64,000 bases of DNA, from the NCBI GenBank assembly GCA_026005015.1, contig BPKG01000001.1, positions 811,501 through 875,500 on the forward strand, written 5' to 3'. This document shows, in pieces, positions 8,335-16,800 of the stretch (the first letter of the stretch is position 1; each line of letters begins with the position of its first letter). Source of the stretch: Burkholderiales bacterium. GTDB lineage: Bacteria > Pseudomonadota > Gammaproteobacteria > Burkholderiales > UBA6910. The notes under the pieces were generated by a model. That model was given only the letters and a program-made list of their open reading frames with translations. It was not told where the DNA came from and did no database searches. Position numbers and translations under genes: made by a program.

Positions 8335-8469
8335 TCATGGCTTGGGACCTCGGGACTTTCGGGCGAGCCATACCAGCAGGAAAATCCCCATGGCGATGAT
8401 GAAGCCGATGGTGAACAGGCTCAAGCGGCCGAAATCGGAGTTGAGCAGCAGTTCCAATGCCGGAGACAT
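8335..8469 (-). CDS. DUF3149-type single-pass membrane microprotein
   Basis: A 44-residue protein, too short for most gene finders: MSPALELLLNSDFGRLSLF, then a membrane helix (IGFIIAMGIFLLVWLA) and a basic tail. The pattern, a short LELL-SD-GxLSL lead before one TM, matches DUF3149 proteins. The start at 8469 is preceded on the minus strand by GAAGGAGCGAG, a good ribosome site, and begins 19 nt after the fixH stop. The role is unknown; the position suggests a cbb3 oxidase accessory. Confidence 0.7.
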   Translation of the reverse strand: MSPALELLLNSDFGRLSLFTIGFIIAMGIFLLVWLARKSRGPKP

Positions 8470-8488
8470 GTCGTTCTCGCTCCTTCGA

Positions 8489-9039
8489 TCAGGATGAGGC
8501 GGGCGGCGGCACGAGCCGCACCGCCGGTTGCTCGGGATACCAGAAGGGAACCCGTGAGCCGCCAGGTGCCGCCGTCGTCCTCGAGGCTCAACACCCAGCG
8601 CCCGGGAGCCGGGGGCGAGAGCGCGCCGCGGAACTCGCCCTTGCCCGCGGGGGCGAGCCGCAGCGTCTGGTCGAAGCCCGCCCGGGTCGGATGGATCACT
8701 TTGAGCACCAGCGCCGCCGGCGGCCCGCCGTCTTTCACCGCGAGCTCGACCGCCACGCTGCGCCCGTCCCTCCTCCAGCCGCACTTGCGCGGTCACGCCT
8801 CGGCGAAGGGCGGCCCGCTCCCGGTCCAGCACCTGGTGGATGGCGAGCCCCCGCTTGTAGTAGTCCTCCACCACCAGGCCGTCGTCGCTCTTCACCGCGA
8901 TCCATAGGGTCACGAAGCCGGCCGCGACCACCGCCGCGGGTCCGGCGAACAGCCCCCACACCCAGGGCTCCCGGTACCAGGGGCGCGCCCCCGGCCCCCG
9001 CTCCCGCCCCTCAGCGGGCGATGAAGCTGGATTTCTCAT
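8489..9039 (-). CDS. fixH: FixH/CcoH-like cbb3 oxidase assembly protein, two frameshifts
   Basis: A single-TM periplasmic protein needed for cbb3 oxidase biogenesis. The N-terminal part gives PWYREPWVWGLFAGPAAVV (TM), VKSDDGLVVEDYYKRGLAIH, the FixH hallmark, then VTAQVRLEE. One extra G (GGG run near 8771-8773) moves the frame to GRSVAVELAVKDGGPPAALV and PGRWVLSLEDDGGTWRLTG. One extra base in a CCC run near 8553-8555 moves it again to WYPEQPAVRLVPPPASS and the stop at 8489. The gene overlaps the ccoG end by 29 nt. Consensus error is the simplest reading. Confidence 0.82.
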
Positions 9040-10443
9040 CGGTCCTCACCCGCTCGTCGTCCACCGCCTGCACGTGAAACATCACCGGGTTCGAGCCCTT
9101 CTGCACCGCCGTCCGCTCGGCCAGCAGCCGCACCGACAGCGTGCGGGACGAGGCCCCTTCCACCTGGATCGGCTGGGGTTCCCCTTTCAGCTCGAGCCCG
9201 TCGATGCCGCTGGCGGTGACGGTGTACCGCCGCGGCCGCTCGGTGGTGTTGAAGATCTGCAGCCGATACACGTTCTCCAGCCGCCCGTCCTCCGCCTCCC
9301 GCACCAGGGTCGCCCGGTCGCGGATCACGTTGACCTTGAGCGGCACCCGGAAATAGAGGGTGGCCGCCACCGCCGCCACCAGGGCGAGGAGGATGGCCGA
9401 GTAGATCAGCACCCGGGGCCGCGGCAGGTGTTTCACGATGTCCCGGTCCGAATATTTCCCTCGATGGCGTTTTCGGTGGAGAAACGGATGAGCCCCCGGG
9501 GGTAGCCCATCTTGTCCATCACCTGGTTGCAGCCGTCGATGCACGCGCCACAGCTTATGCACTCGTACTGAAGGCCGTTGCGGATGTCGATGCCCGTGGG
9601 GCACGCCTGCACGCAGATGCCGCAATCCACGCAGTCGCCGAGCCCCAGGGCCTTCCGGTCGGCGGAGCGGGAGCGCGCCCCCCGGGGCTCGCCCCGGTTG
9701 TAGTCGTAGGTGACGATCAGCGTGTCCGGGTCGAACATCACGCTCTGGAAGCGGGCGTAGGGGCACATGTACTTGCACACCTGCTCCCGCATCCAGCCGG
9801 CGTTGCCGTAGGTGGCGAAGCCGTAGAACAGCACCCAGAAGGTCTCCCACGGCCCCGGGGAGAATCGTGCGAGCTCCCCGAGCAGCTCCCGGATCGGGGT
9901 GAAGTAGCCCACGAAGGTGATGCCGGTCCAGAGGGAGAAGGCGATCCACAGGCCGTGCTTGGCAGCCTTGACGCGCAGCTTGCGCCAGCTCATGGGCGCC
10001 TGGTCCAGCTTCATGCGCTTCATCCGGTCGCCTTCCACCCACTCCTCGATCCACAGGAAGATTTCCGTGTACACCGTCTGGGGGCAGGCGAAGCCGCACC
10101 ACAGGCGGCCGGCGACGGCGGTGAACAGGAACAGCGCCAGGGCCGAGATCACCAGGAGCGCCGTGAGCAGGATGAAGTCCTGGGGCCAGAAGACGATGCC
10201 GAAGATGTAGAACTTGCGGTGGGCGAGATCGAACAGCACCGCCTGGCGCTCGTTCCAGGTGAGCCAGGGCAGCCCGTAGAACACGAGCTGGGTGAGCGCC
10301 ACCAGGGCGATGCGCCAGTTGGCGAGGACGCCCGAGACCGCCCGCGGGTAGATCTTCTTGCGGACCTCGTACAGGGCGACTTCGAGGCTGTCGTCCGTCC
10401 CCGAAGCGTTTACCTTTTGAACCGGCCGATCCAACTGTCTCAA
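9011..10443 (-). CDS. ccoG: CcoG polyferredoxin, one frameshift
   Basis: A membrane Fe-S protein (CcoG/RdxA/FixG) implicated in copper reduction for cbb3 oxidase assembly. It has several TM helices in the first 250 residues, a CKYMCPYARFQS motif, two 4Fe-4S clusters (CVDCGICVQACPTGIDI and CISCGACIDGCNQVMDK), then a C-terminal TM and an immunoglobulin-like periplasmic domain. The frame breaks after STENAIEG because an A run at 9455-9457 (T on the plus strand) is one base short. Adding one A gives the normal KYSDRDIVKHLPRPRVL continuation to the stop at 9011. Total length about 477 residues. Confidence 0.9.
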
Positions 10444-10482
10444 TCCCTTTCACGGGCGACGAGCCGCCCCGCTCAATGCCAC

Positions 10483-10520
10483 GAGGGGAGGCGGCGGCCT
10501 GGGTGTCGCCGCCTCCCCTC
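10483..10520 (-). terminator. 14-bp stem-loop between ccoP and ccoG
   Basis: GAGGGGAGGCGGCG (10483-10496) pairs perfectly with CGCCGCCTCCCCTC (10507-10520) around a 10-nt loop. It lies in the only sizeable gap between ccoNOQP and ccoG. No T tract follows on the minus strand, so it may act as an mRNA 3' stabiliser or partial terminator that sets oxidase-subunit output above that of assembly factors. Confidence 0.55.
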
Positions 10521-10592
10521 CCTCATGTTCCCTTTTTCCCGCCGGGGGCGTCCCCCGCCCCTGCTCCCTGGAAACGCCTGCACGTCCGGCTT

Positions 10593-11501
10593 CTATTTGG
10601 TCTGCCGAGACAACCCGTACACGTAGGCCGAGAGCAGGTGGATCTTGGCCGGCGAGAGCCGCTCGCCCCAGGCCGGCATGACCCCGGTGCGCCCCTTGGT
10701 GATGGTCTCGAGGATGACGGCTTCGCTTCCGCCGTAGAGCCACACGTTGTCGGTCAGGTTGGGCGCGCCGAGCTGGGGGTTGCCCTGGGCGTCGGCGCCG
10801 TGGCAGGCGGCGCACACCGTGAACTTCTCCTTGCCCTGCTCGGCCAGTTTCGCGTCGTGGGGCCGGCCGGAGAGGGAGAGCACATAATGGGCCACCGCCT
10901 TGGCCCCTTCGGGGCCGCCCACGGCGTCGATCATGGGCGGCATCACCCCCTGCCGGCCGTTGGCGATGGACGCCTTGATCGTCTCCGGATCGCCCCCGTA
11001 GAGCCAGTCCCCGTCGGCCAGGTTAGGAAAGCCCACGGATCCGCGGGCGTCGGAGCCGTGGCATTGGGCGCAGTAGGTGAGGAACAGCCGCTGGCCCATC
11101 TCCCGCGCCTGGGGATCGGCCGCCACGGCCTGCAGGTCCTGCTGCAGGAACTTGTTGAAGATGGGCCCGTAGGTTTCCTCGGCCTTGGCCATTTCCCGCT
11201 CGAACCGGTCCTTGGAGCTCCACCCCAGAACGCCCTGGAACGTGCCGAGCCCCGGGTAGAGCACCAGGTACACCAGGGCGAACACGATGGTGATGTAGAA
11301 GAGATTGCTCCACCACTTGGGCAGGGGATTGTTCCACTCCGCCAGGTCCTCGTCCCACACGTGGCCCGTGGTGCCCACCGCCTCCCCCTTCTTGACCTTG
11401 GCCTTGGACAGGAACCACAGGAACACGGCGCAGCCGACGATGCTCGCCAGCGTCAGGACGGCCACGTACCAGCCCCAGAAGGGGCTCACGAAATCGCTCA
11501 T
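10593..11501 (-). CDS. ccoP: cbb3 oxidase dihaem cytochrome c subunit III
   Basis: A 302-residue membrane-anchored dihaem cytochrome c that passes electrons to CcoO/CcoN. There are two N-terminal TM helices (about 9-30 and 65-85) with the CcoP linker TTGHVWDEDLAEWNNPLPKWW, and two haem sites, CAQCH and CAACH, each followed by a distal Met region (GVMPPM, GVMPAW). ATG 11501 overlaps the ccoQ stop as ATGA. It is the last gene of ccoNOQP. Confidence 0.96.
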   Translation of the reverse strand: MSDFVSPFWGWYVAVLTLASIVGCAVFLWFLSKAKVKKGEAVGTTGHVWDEDLAEWNNPLPKWWSNLFYITIVFALVYLVLYPGLGTFQGVLGWSSKDRFEREMAKAEETYGPIFNKFLQQDLQAVAADPQAREMGQRLFLTYCAQCHGSDARGSVGFPNLADGDWLYGGDPETIKASIANGRQGVMPPMIDAVGGPEGAKAVAHYVLSLSGRPHDAKLAEQGKEKFTVCAACHGADAQGNPQLGAPNLTDNVWLYGGSEAVILETITKGRTGVMPAWGERLSPAKIHLLSAYVYGLSRQTK

Positions 11502-11691
11502 TGCTTTTTCCTCCCGCGACGCGCTTGTTCCTTCTCGTTGCGGATGCGCTCCCGCTCCTCGCCGTCGAAGGGGGCGAGGGCGGCTTCTTCGAACCGCCGT
11601 TGGCGCGCCCGCTCCAGGCCCAGACGACGATCCCCACGAAACAGACGAAGGCGAGCACGGTCGCCAGGATCCTCAGGTCGTTCACGTCCAT
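11498..11691 (-). CDS. ccoQ: cbb3 oxidase small subunit CcoQ, one frameshift
   Basis: A small single-TM subunit: MDVNDLRILATVLAFVCFVG, IVVWAWSGRANGG. The frame is lost near 11592, where a TTT (minus strand) is one T short. Restoring it gives FEEAALAPFDGEERE and a basic tail RNEKEQARRGRKKQ, with the stop at 11498-11500 overlapping the ccoP ATG, a length of about 64 residues normal for CcoQ. Without the correction the reading would run on uselessly into ccoP. CcoQ stabilises the oxidase complex. Confidence 0.85.
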
Positions 11692-11695
11692 GGCC

Positions 11696-12310
11696 TCACC
11701 TTGCGCTCTTCAACGCCGTGCCCAGCCCCTGGAGGTAGGCGATGATGGCGTCCATCTCGGTCTTGCCCTCCACTTCCTTGGGGGCGTTGGCGATCTCCTC
11801 GTCGCTGTAAGGCACGCCGATCCGCTGCAGCGCCTTCATGTGCTTCGCCACCTGGGAGCCGTCCACCTTGGCCTGGGCGAGCCAGGGATACGCCGGCATG
11901 TTGGACTCGGGCACCACGTCCCGCGGGTTCATGAAGTGGACCCGGTGCCACTCGTCGGAGTAGCGCCCGCCCACCCGGGCGAGGTCCGGGCCGGTGCGCT
12001 TCGACCCCCACAGGAACGGGTGGTCGTACACCGACTCGCCCGCCACCGAGTAGTGGCCGTAGCGCTCCACTTCCGCCCGGAACGGCCGCACCATCTGGGA
12101 GTGGCAGTTGAAGCAGCCCTCCCGCTGGTAGATGTCGCGGCCCGCGAGCTCGAGCGCGGTGAAGGGCTTGAGCCCGGGCACCGGTTCGGTGGTGGAGCGC
12201 TGGAAAAAGAGCGGCACGATCTCCACCAGCCCGCCCACCGCCACCACCAGAACGATGAGCACGATCATGAGGGCTAGGTTCTTCTCGATCCGTTCGTGCA
12301 TCGAGCTCAT
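11696..12310 (-). CDS. ccoO: cbb3 oxidase monohaem cytochrome c subunit II
   Basis: A 204-residue cytochrome c with one N-terminal TM (about 12-33), a haem-c site in [14 protein letters not shown], and the CcoO blocks [33 protein letters not shown] and NMPAYPWL (axial Met). It bridges CcoP and the catalytic CcoN. It starts 11 nt after the ccoN stop and ends 5 nt before ccoQ. Confidence 0.96.
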   Translation of the reverse strand: MSSMHERIEKNLALMIVLIVLVVAVGGLVEIVPLFFQRSTTEPVPGLKPFTALELAGRDIYQREGCFNCHSQMVRPFRAEVERYGHYSVAGESVYDHPFLWGSKRTGPDLARVGGRYSDEWHRVHFMNPRDVVPESNMPAYPWLAQAKVDGSQVAKHMKALQRIGVPYSDEEIANAPKEVEGKTEMDAIIAYLQGLGTALKSAR

Positions 12311-12320
12311 GGCGCCCTCC

Positions 12321-13747
12321 TCAATGGGCCGCGGCCGGCACCGGCGCCGGCACGTTGTCCACGGCCTTGGCGCCGGCCATGGTCTTCCACACGTTGTAGG
12401 CCATGATCAGCATGCCGGCGAGGAACAGGATGCCGCCCAGCAAGCGGATCGAGTAGAAGGGATACATGGCTTTCACGCTTTCCGCGAAGCTGTAAGTGAG
12501 CGTGCCGTCGTCGTTCACCGCCCGCCACATGAGCCCCTGGGTGACCCCGGCGATCCACATGGAGGCGATGTAGAGCACCACGCCGATGGTGGACACCCAG
12601 AAATGCACCGTGATCAGGCCGACCGAATGCATCTCGCTGCGGCCCACCATGCGCGGGATCAGGTAGTAGAGGGAGCCGATGGAGATCATGGCCACCCACC
12701 CGAGCGCGCCCGAGTGCACGTGGCCGATGGTCCAATCGGTGTAGTGGGACAGGGCGTTCACCGTCTTCACCGACATCATGGGCCCCTCGAAGGTGGACAT
12801 GCCGTAGAACGAGACGGAGGTCACCAGGAACTTGAGGATCGGGTCGGTGCGCAGCTTGTCCCACGCCCCCGACAGGGTCATGATGCCGTTGATCATGCCG
12901 CCCCAGGAGGGCGCCAGCAGGATCAGGGAGAAGAGCATCCCCAGCGACTGGGTCCAGTCGGGCAGCGCCGTGTAGTGCAGGTGGTGGGGGCCCGCCCACA
13001 TGTAGGTGAAGATCAGGGCCCAGAAGTGCACCACCGACAACCGGTACGAGTACACCGGCCGCCCCGCCTGCTTCGGAATGAAGTAGTACATCATCCCGAG
13101 GAAGCCGGCGGTCAGGAAGAAGCCCACCGCGTTGTGCCCGTACCACCATTGCACCATGGCGTCCTGGGCGCCGCTGAAGACGGAATAGGACTTCCACAGG
13201 GTGGCCGGGATCTCCAGGCTGTTCACCACGTGCAGCAGGGCGATGGTGAGGATGAAAGCGCCGAAGAACCAGTTGGCCACGTAGATGTGGGGGGTTTTGC
13301 GCTTGTAGATGGTGCCGAAGAACACGATGGCGTAGGCCACCCACACCAGGGTGATGAGGAGGTCGATGGGCCACTCCAGCTCGGCGTATTCCTTGGAGGT
13401 GGTGTAGCCCAGCGGCAGGTGATGGCCGCGGCCACGATCACCGCCTGCCAGCCCCAGAAGGTGAACGCCGCCAGGCCATCGGAAAAGAGCCGGGTGTGGC
13501 AGGTGCGCTGCACCACGTAATAGGACGTGGCGAAGAGGGCGGAACCGCCGAAGGCGAAGATCACCGCGTTGGTGTGCAGCGGCCGCAGCCGCCCGTAAGA
13601 GAGCCACGGGATGCCGTAGGTCAAATCCGGCCAGATCAACTGGGCGGCGATAATCACCCCCACCAGCATGCCCACGATGCCCCATACCAGGGTCATGACG
13701 GCGAACTGGCGGACCACCTTGTAGTTGTACGTGGCTTGCGCTTCCAT
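12321..13747 (-). CDS. ccoN: cbb3 oxidase catalytic subunit I, one frameshift
   Basis: The haem-copper catalytic subunit, about 475 residues and 12 TM helices, reducing oxygen to water with proton pumping. The N-terminus [15 protein letters not shown] and [15 protein letters not shown] (haem His) reads to [12 protein letters not shown] run one C short at 13418-13419 (GG on the plus strand) then shifts the frame. The next frame resumes with [17 protein letters not shown] and runs to the end with the CuB/haem sites ([38 protein letters not shown]). Loss of this enzyme would be severe, so the indel is most likely a consensus error. Confidence 0.93.
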
Positions 13748-13859
13748 TCAAGCTCTCCCCGTTGCTCAATCAAAAACCTTGCAGCCTTCCCGGTCCCCGG
13801 CTCCGGGCCCATGCCGCGCGTGGGCGCATGGATGGTAAGGGTTCCGGAACCGGCGCTTT

Positions 13860-13873
13860 TTGACTTAGATCAA
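13860..13873 (-). promoter_or_regulatory. FNR box upstream of ccoNOQP
   Basis: TTGACTTAGATCAA differs from the FNR consensus TTGAT-N4-ATCAA at one base. It starts just before the ccoS stop codon region and lies about 113 nt upstream of ccoN, in the 127-nt gap that is the only promoter space for ccoNOQP. It implies low-oxygen induction of the oxidase by the FNR protein at 7217. Confidence 0.8.
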
Positions 13874-13874
13874 G

Positions 13875-14048
13875 TCAAGGGCTGGATTCCCTCCGGTCTT
13901 TCCCCGGCCGGTCATCGTCCATAAGGATGCGATGGGCCGGCCCCTCCAGGTCGTCGAACTGCCCGCTCCTCACCGCCCACCAGAACACCGCGCCGATCAG
14001 CAGCACCAGCGTGAGGGACAGGGGAATGAGGAGATATAAAATGTCCAT
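13875..14048 (-). CDS. ccoS: CcoS oxidase maturation protein
   Basis: A 57-residue single-TM protein: MDILYLLIPLSLTLVLLIGA, then VFWWAVRSGQFDDLEGPAHR and the acidic/basic tail ILMDDDRPGK. The W-x6-GQFDDLEGP block is diagnostic of CcoS, needed for haem and copper insertion into cbb3 oxidase. It follows ccoI on the same strand; an inverted-repeat element separates the two. Confidence 0.93.
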   Translation of the reverse strand: MDILYLLIPLSLTLVLLIGAVFWWAVRSGQFDDLEGPAHRILMDDDRPGKDRRESSP

Positions 14049-14050
14049 TT

Positions 14051-14174
14051 CAGGAATCAGGGATCAGAAGCCAGGATTCCAGATCCAGCGTTACGAGTCG
14101 GAGCATCAGCGAGCGGTTTCAAGCGAGGGTCCTGCGTCCCGGTTTTCTGACCGAGTCCTGATCCCTGATTCCTG
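14051..14174. repeat. 124-bp element with perfect 17-bp terminal inverted repeats
   Basis: CAGGAATCAGGGATCAG (14051-14067) is an exact reverse complement of CTGATCCCTGATTCCTG (14158-14174). The 90-nt interior has further diverged GGATTCC/GGATCC-like pieces. The element fills the ccoI-ccoS junction and supplies the last 23 codons or so of ccoI and its stop, ending 2 nt before the ccoS ATG. It contains no gene of its own and looks like a small non-autonomous or REP-like palindrome. Confidence 0.75.
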
Positions 14175-16661
14175 ATGCCCCAGCCTCAGGGAGTTCAGCA
14201 CTACCAGCAGCGAGCTTCCCGCCATGCCGATGCCCGCCATCCAGGGGGTGACGAATCCCGCTACGGCGAGGGGCAGCGCCATCAGGTTGTAGGCGATGGC
14301 CCAGGCGAAGTTCTGGCGCACGATGCGCACGGTGCGGCGCGCCACCGCGAATCCCTCCGCCAGGTCCTGGAGCCGCTCGGACGTGAGCACCATGTCCGCG
14401 CTCGCCCGGGCTGCCTGGGCCGCCTTCCCCACCGCCACCGAGACCTGGGCCCGGGCGAGCACCGGCGCGTCGTTGATCCCGTCGCCCACCATGGCCACCA
14501 CCGCCCCTTCCCGCTGGAGCCGCTCAACGAAGGCCAGCTTGTCCCCGGGCGAGGCGCCGGCCACGGGGCGATCGATGCCCAGGCGCTCGGCCACGCGCCG
14601 TACCGCCGCAAGCCGGTCGCCCGAGAGCAACATGACCCGGCAGCCCGCGGCCCGCAGGCGCGCCACGGCGGCCGCGGCGTCCGGGCGAAGCGCATCGCGG
14701 AAAGCGAACGCCGCCAGATAGCCGCCTTCGTCCCCCAGGACGACGACGATGTCATGGCGTTCCAAGAAAGCCGCGAGAGCCGGCGGCGTCGGCTGACCCG
14801 CGAGTTCGGCGACGAACTCCGGCGTGCCGATGCGTAGCCTGCGCCCGTCGATCACCGCCTCCATCCCGGCGCCCGGCACGCGCACCGGAAGGGAGCCGGC
14901 GGGAAGCGCCAAGCCCCGGGCGCGGGCGGCTTCCCGCAACGCCCGGCCGACCGGGTGCTCCGCCCCCTGCTCCAGGCCGGCGGCCAGGGCGAGGCACCCA
15001 TGGGCGGGCAGCGGCCCTAGGGGGAGGACCTCCTCGAGCGTTAGATGCCCTTCAGTGAGAGTACCGGTCTTGTCGAACACCACGTGGGTGGCCTTCGCCA
15101 AGGTCTCGAGGGCGTGCCCCCGGGTCACCAGCAGCCCCCTCCTCGCCAGCCGGGCGGTGGCCGCCCCCAGAGCGGCCGGGGTGGCGAGGGACAGGGCACA
15201 GGGGCAGGTCACCACCAGCACCGCCACGGTGATCCCCAGGGCCCGTTCCGGTGCCGCCGAGGACCAGTAAAGGAAGACGCCCGCCGCCACCAGGAGCAGG
15301 GCCGCCACGAACCCGGCCGCCACCCGGTCCGCCAGGGCCGCGATGGGGGGTTTCTCCGCCGCCGCCCGATCCAGCAGCCGCAGGATGCCAGCGAGCACCG
15401 TCTCTTCCCCCACCCGTTCCACCCGCACCACCACCGGGCTCTCCACATTGAGGGAGGCGCCGATCACCCCATCGCCCGGTCGTTTCGCCACCGGCCGGCT
15501 CTCCCCGGTGAGGAGGGCCTCGTCCGCGGCGGTGACGCCTTCGACCACCACCCCGTCTGCCGGCACCGCTTCCCCGGGGCGCACCCGCACGTAGTCCCCC
15601 GGGGCGAGCTCCGCCACCGCCACCCGCGCCTCCTCGGCGCTTTCGGGGTACGCGGAAAGCTTCCACGCCATGGCGGGTCTCAAGCGGGCCAGGGCCTCGG
15701 AAGCGTCGGCGGCCCGCTGCCGGGCGTTCCATTCCAGGTAGCGGCCGCCCAGCAGGAAGAAGACGAACATGGTGATGGAGTCGAAGTAGATTTCCCCTAC
15801 TCCGGCGAGGGTGGCCCAGACGCTGGCGGCGAAGGCGAGGCCGACGCCCAGGGCCACCGGCACGTCCATCCCTAAGCGCCGGGCCCGCAGATCGTTCCAG
15901 GCGCCGCGGAAGAAGCGGGCGGCGGAAAACCCCACCACCGGCACGGTGAGGAGGAGCGCCCCCCAGCGCAGCAGCGCCCCGATGTCCCGCGGCATCTCCC
16001 CTTCCCCGGCCAGATAGGCCGGGATCGCCAGCATCATCACCTGCATCATGCCGAAGCCGGCGACGAACAGCTCCCACAAGGCCCGCCGCCGCTCCTGGCG
16101 CAGGATCGCCTCGTGCCGGCCGGGATCGTAGGGATGGGCGGTGTAGCCGATGGCGGCGATGGCCCGGAGGATTTCGGACAGACGCACCCGGGTCTCGTCC
16201 CAGCGCACCCGGGCGCGCCGGGTGGCGTAATTCACGCTCACGGCGAGGACCCCGGGCAGCCGCGCGAGGTGCTGCTCGTTGAGCCATACGCAGGCCGCGC
16301 AGCGAATCCCCTCCAGAATCAGGGAGGCCTCCCGCACGTGCTCCCCCGCCGCCCGCACGAAGCCTTGCTGCACCTTGGGCGAATCGTAGAGTTCGAGCTC
16401 CCCCAGGAACTCGGGCAGCGTCTCCCGGGGCGAGGCGGGCAGCGCGCTGCGGTGCCGGTAGTAGCTCTCCAAGCCCGCGGCCACGATGGCGCGGGCCACT
16501 GCCTCGCAGCCGGGGCAACACAAGGGGCGGGCAGCGCCCTCCACCAGCACCGTATATCGGCGGCCTTCCGGCACCGGAAGCCCGCAATGAAAACAGGCGG
16601 TGGCCGCCAAGGAAGCAGAGTTTGAGAAGAGTGCGCTCACCGCGGGGATTCCGCCAGCCAC
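14106..16661 (-). CDS. ccoI: Copper-exporting P1B-type ATPase of cbb3 assembly
   Basis: An 851-residue heavy-metal ATPase (CcoI/FixI type), delivering copper toward cbb3 oxidase. Features in order: an N-terminal CFHCGLPVP and LCCPGCEAVA cysteine region, an HMA-like domain with GIRCAACVWL, TM helices, the TGES phosphatase loop, the transport motif TCPCALSLATP, phosphorylation site DKTGTLTEG, an HP motif (EHPVGRAL) and the hinge GDGINDAPVL. The frame is intact. The start at GTG 16661 is uncertain; a GTG a few codons later is possible. The last 23 residues (after NSLRLG) are unlike CcoI and are encoded by the inverted-repeat element. Confidence 0.93.
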   Translation of the reverse strand: MAGGIPAVSALFSNSASLAATACFHCGLPVPEGRRYTVLVEGAARPLCCPGCEAVARAIVAAGLESYYRHRSALPASPRETLPEFLGELELYDSPKVQQGFVRAAGEHVREASLILEGIRCAACVWLNEQHLARLPGVLAVSVNYATRRARVRWDETRVRLSEILRAIAAIGYTAHPYDPGRHEAILRQERRRALWELFVAGFGMMQVMMLAIPAYLAGEGEMPRDIGALLRWGALLLTVPVVGFSAARFFRGAWNDLRARRLGMDVPVALGVGLAFAASVWATLAGVGEIYFDSITMFVFFLLGGRYLEWNARQRAADASEALARLRPAMAWKLSAYPESAEEARVAVAELAPGDYVRVRPGEAVPADGVVVEGVTAADEALLTGESRPVAKRPGDGVIGASLNVESPVVVRVERVGEETVLAGILRLLDRAAAEKPPIAALADRVAAGFVAALLLVAAGVFLYWSSAAPERALGITVAVLVVTCPCALSLATPAALGAATARLARRGLLVTRGHALETLAKATHVVFDKTGTLTEGHLTLEEVLPLGPLPAHGCLALAAGLEQGAEHPVGRALREAARARGLALPAGSLPVRVPGAGMEAVIDGRRLRIGTPEFVAELAGQPTPPALAAFLERHDIVVVLGDEGGYLAAFAFRDALRPDAAAAVARLRAAGCRVMLLSGDRLAAVRRVAERLGIDRPVAGASPGDKLAFVERLQREGAVVAMVGDGINDAPVLARAQVSVAVGKAAQAARASADMVLTSERLQDLAEGFAVARRTVRIVRQNFAWAIAYNLMALPLAVAGFVTPWMAGIGMAGSSLLVVLNSLRLGHQESGIRTRSENRDAGPSLETAR

Positions 16662-16708
16662 GCCCAGGCGGGCCTGGACGAAGCGCCAACAGACTTCGGA
16701 ATGAATCC

Positions 16709-16732
16709 CTTGGGGGCCTTTCCGCCCCCAAG
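16709..16732. terminator. 9-bp stem-loop downstream of ompW
   Basis: CTTGGGGGC (16709-16717) pairs perfectly with GCCCCCAAG (16724-16732) around CTTTCC. It lies about 70 nt after the ompW stop and 48 nt before the ccoI start. There is no T tract, so termination efficiency is uncertain. Confidence 0.45.
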
Positions 16733-16755
16733 AATATTCCTGGTGCTCGGTTATA

Positions 16756-16781
16756 AATTAGAATTTAATAATATTCTAATT
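16756..16781. promoter_or_regulatory. AT-rich palindrome upstream of ccoI
   Basis: AATTAGAAT (16756-16764) and ATTCTAATT (16773-16781) form a perfect 9-bp dyad around an 8-nt AT spacer, in a roughly 30-nt block of almost pure A/T inside GC-rich DNA. It sits about 95 nt before the ccoI start and 19 nt before the ompW stop is reached from the other side. The shape is that of a dimeric repressor operator (for example ArsR-like metal or sulfur sensors). No regulator is identified. Confidence 0.5.
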
Positions 16782-16800
16782 CTGAACCTCGGCTGCCCAT

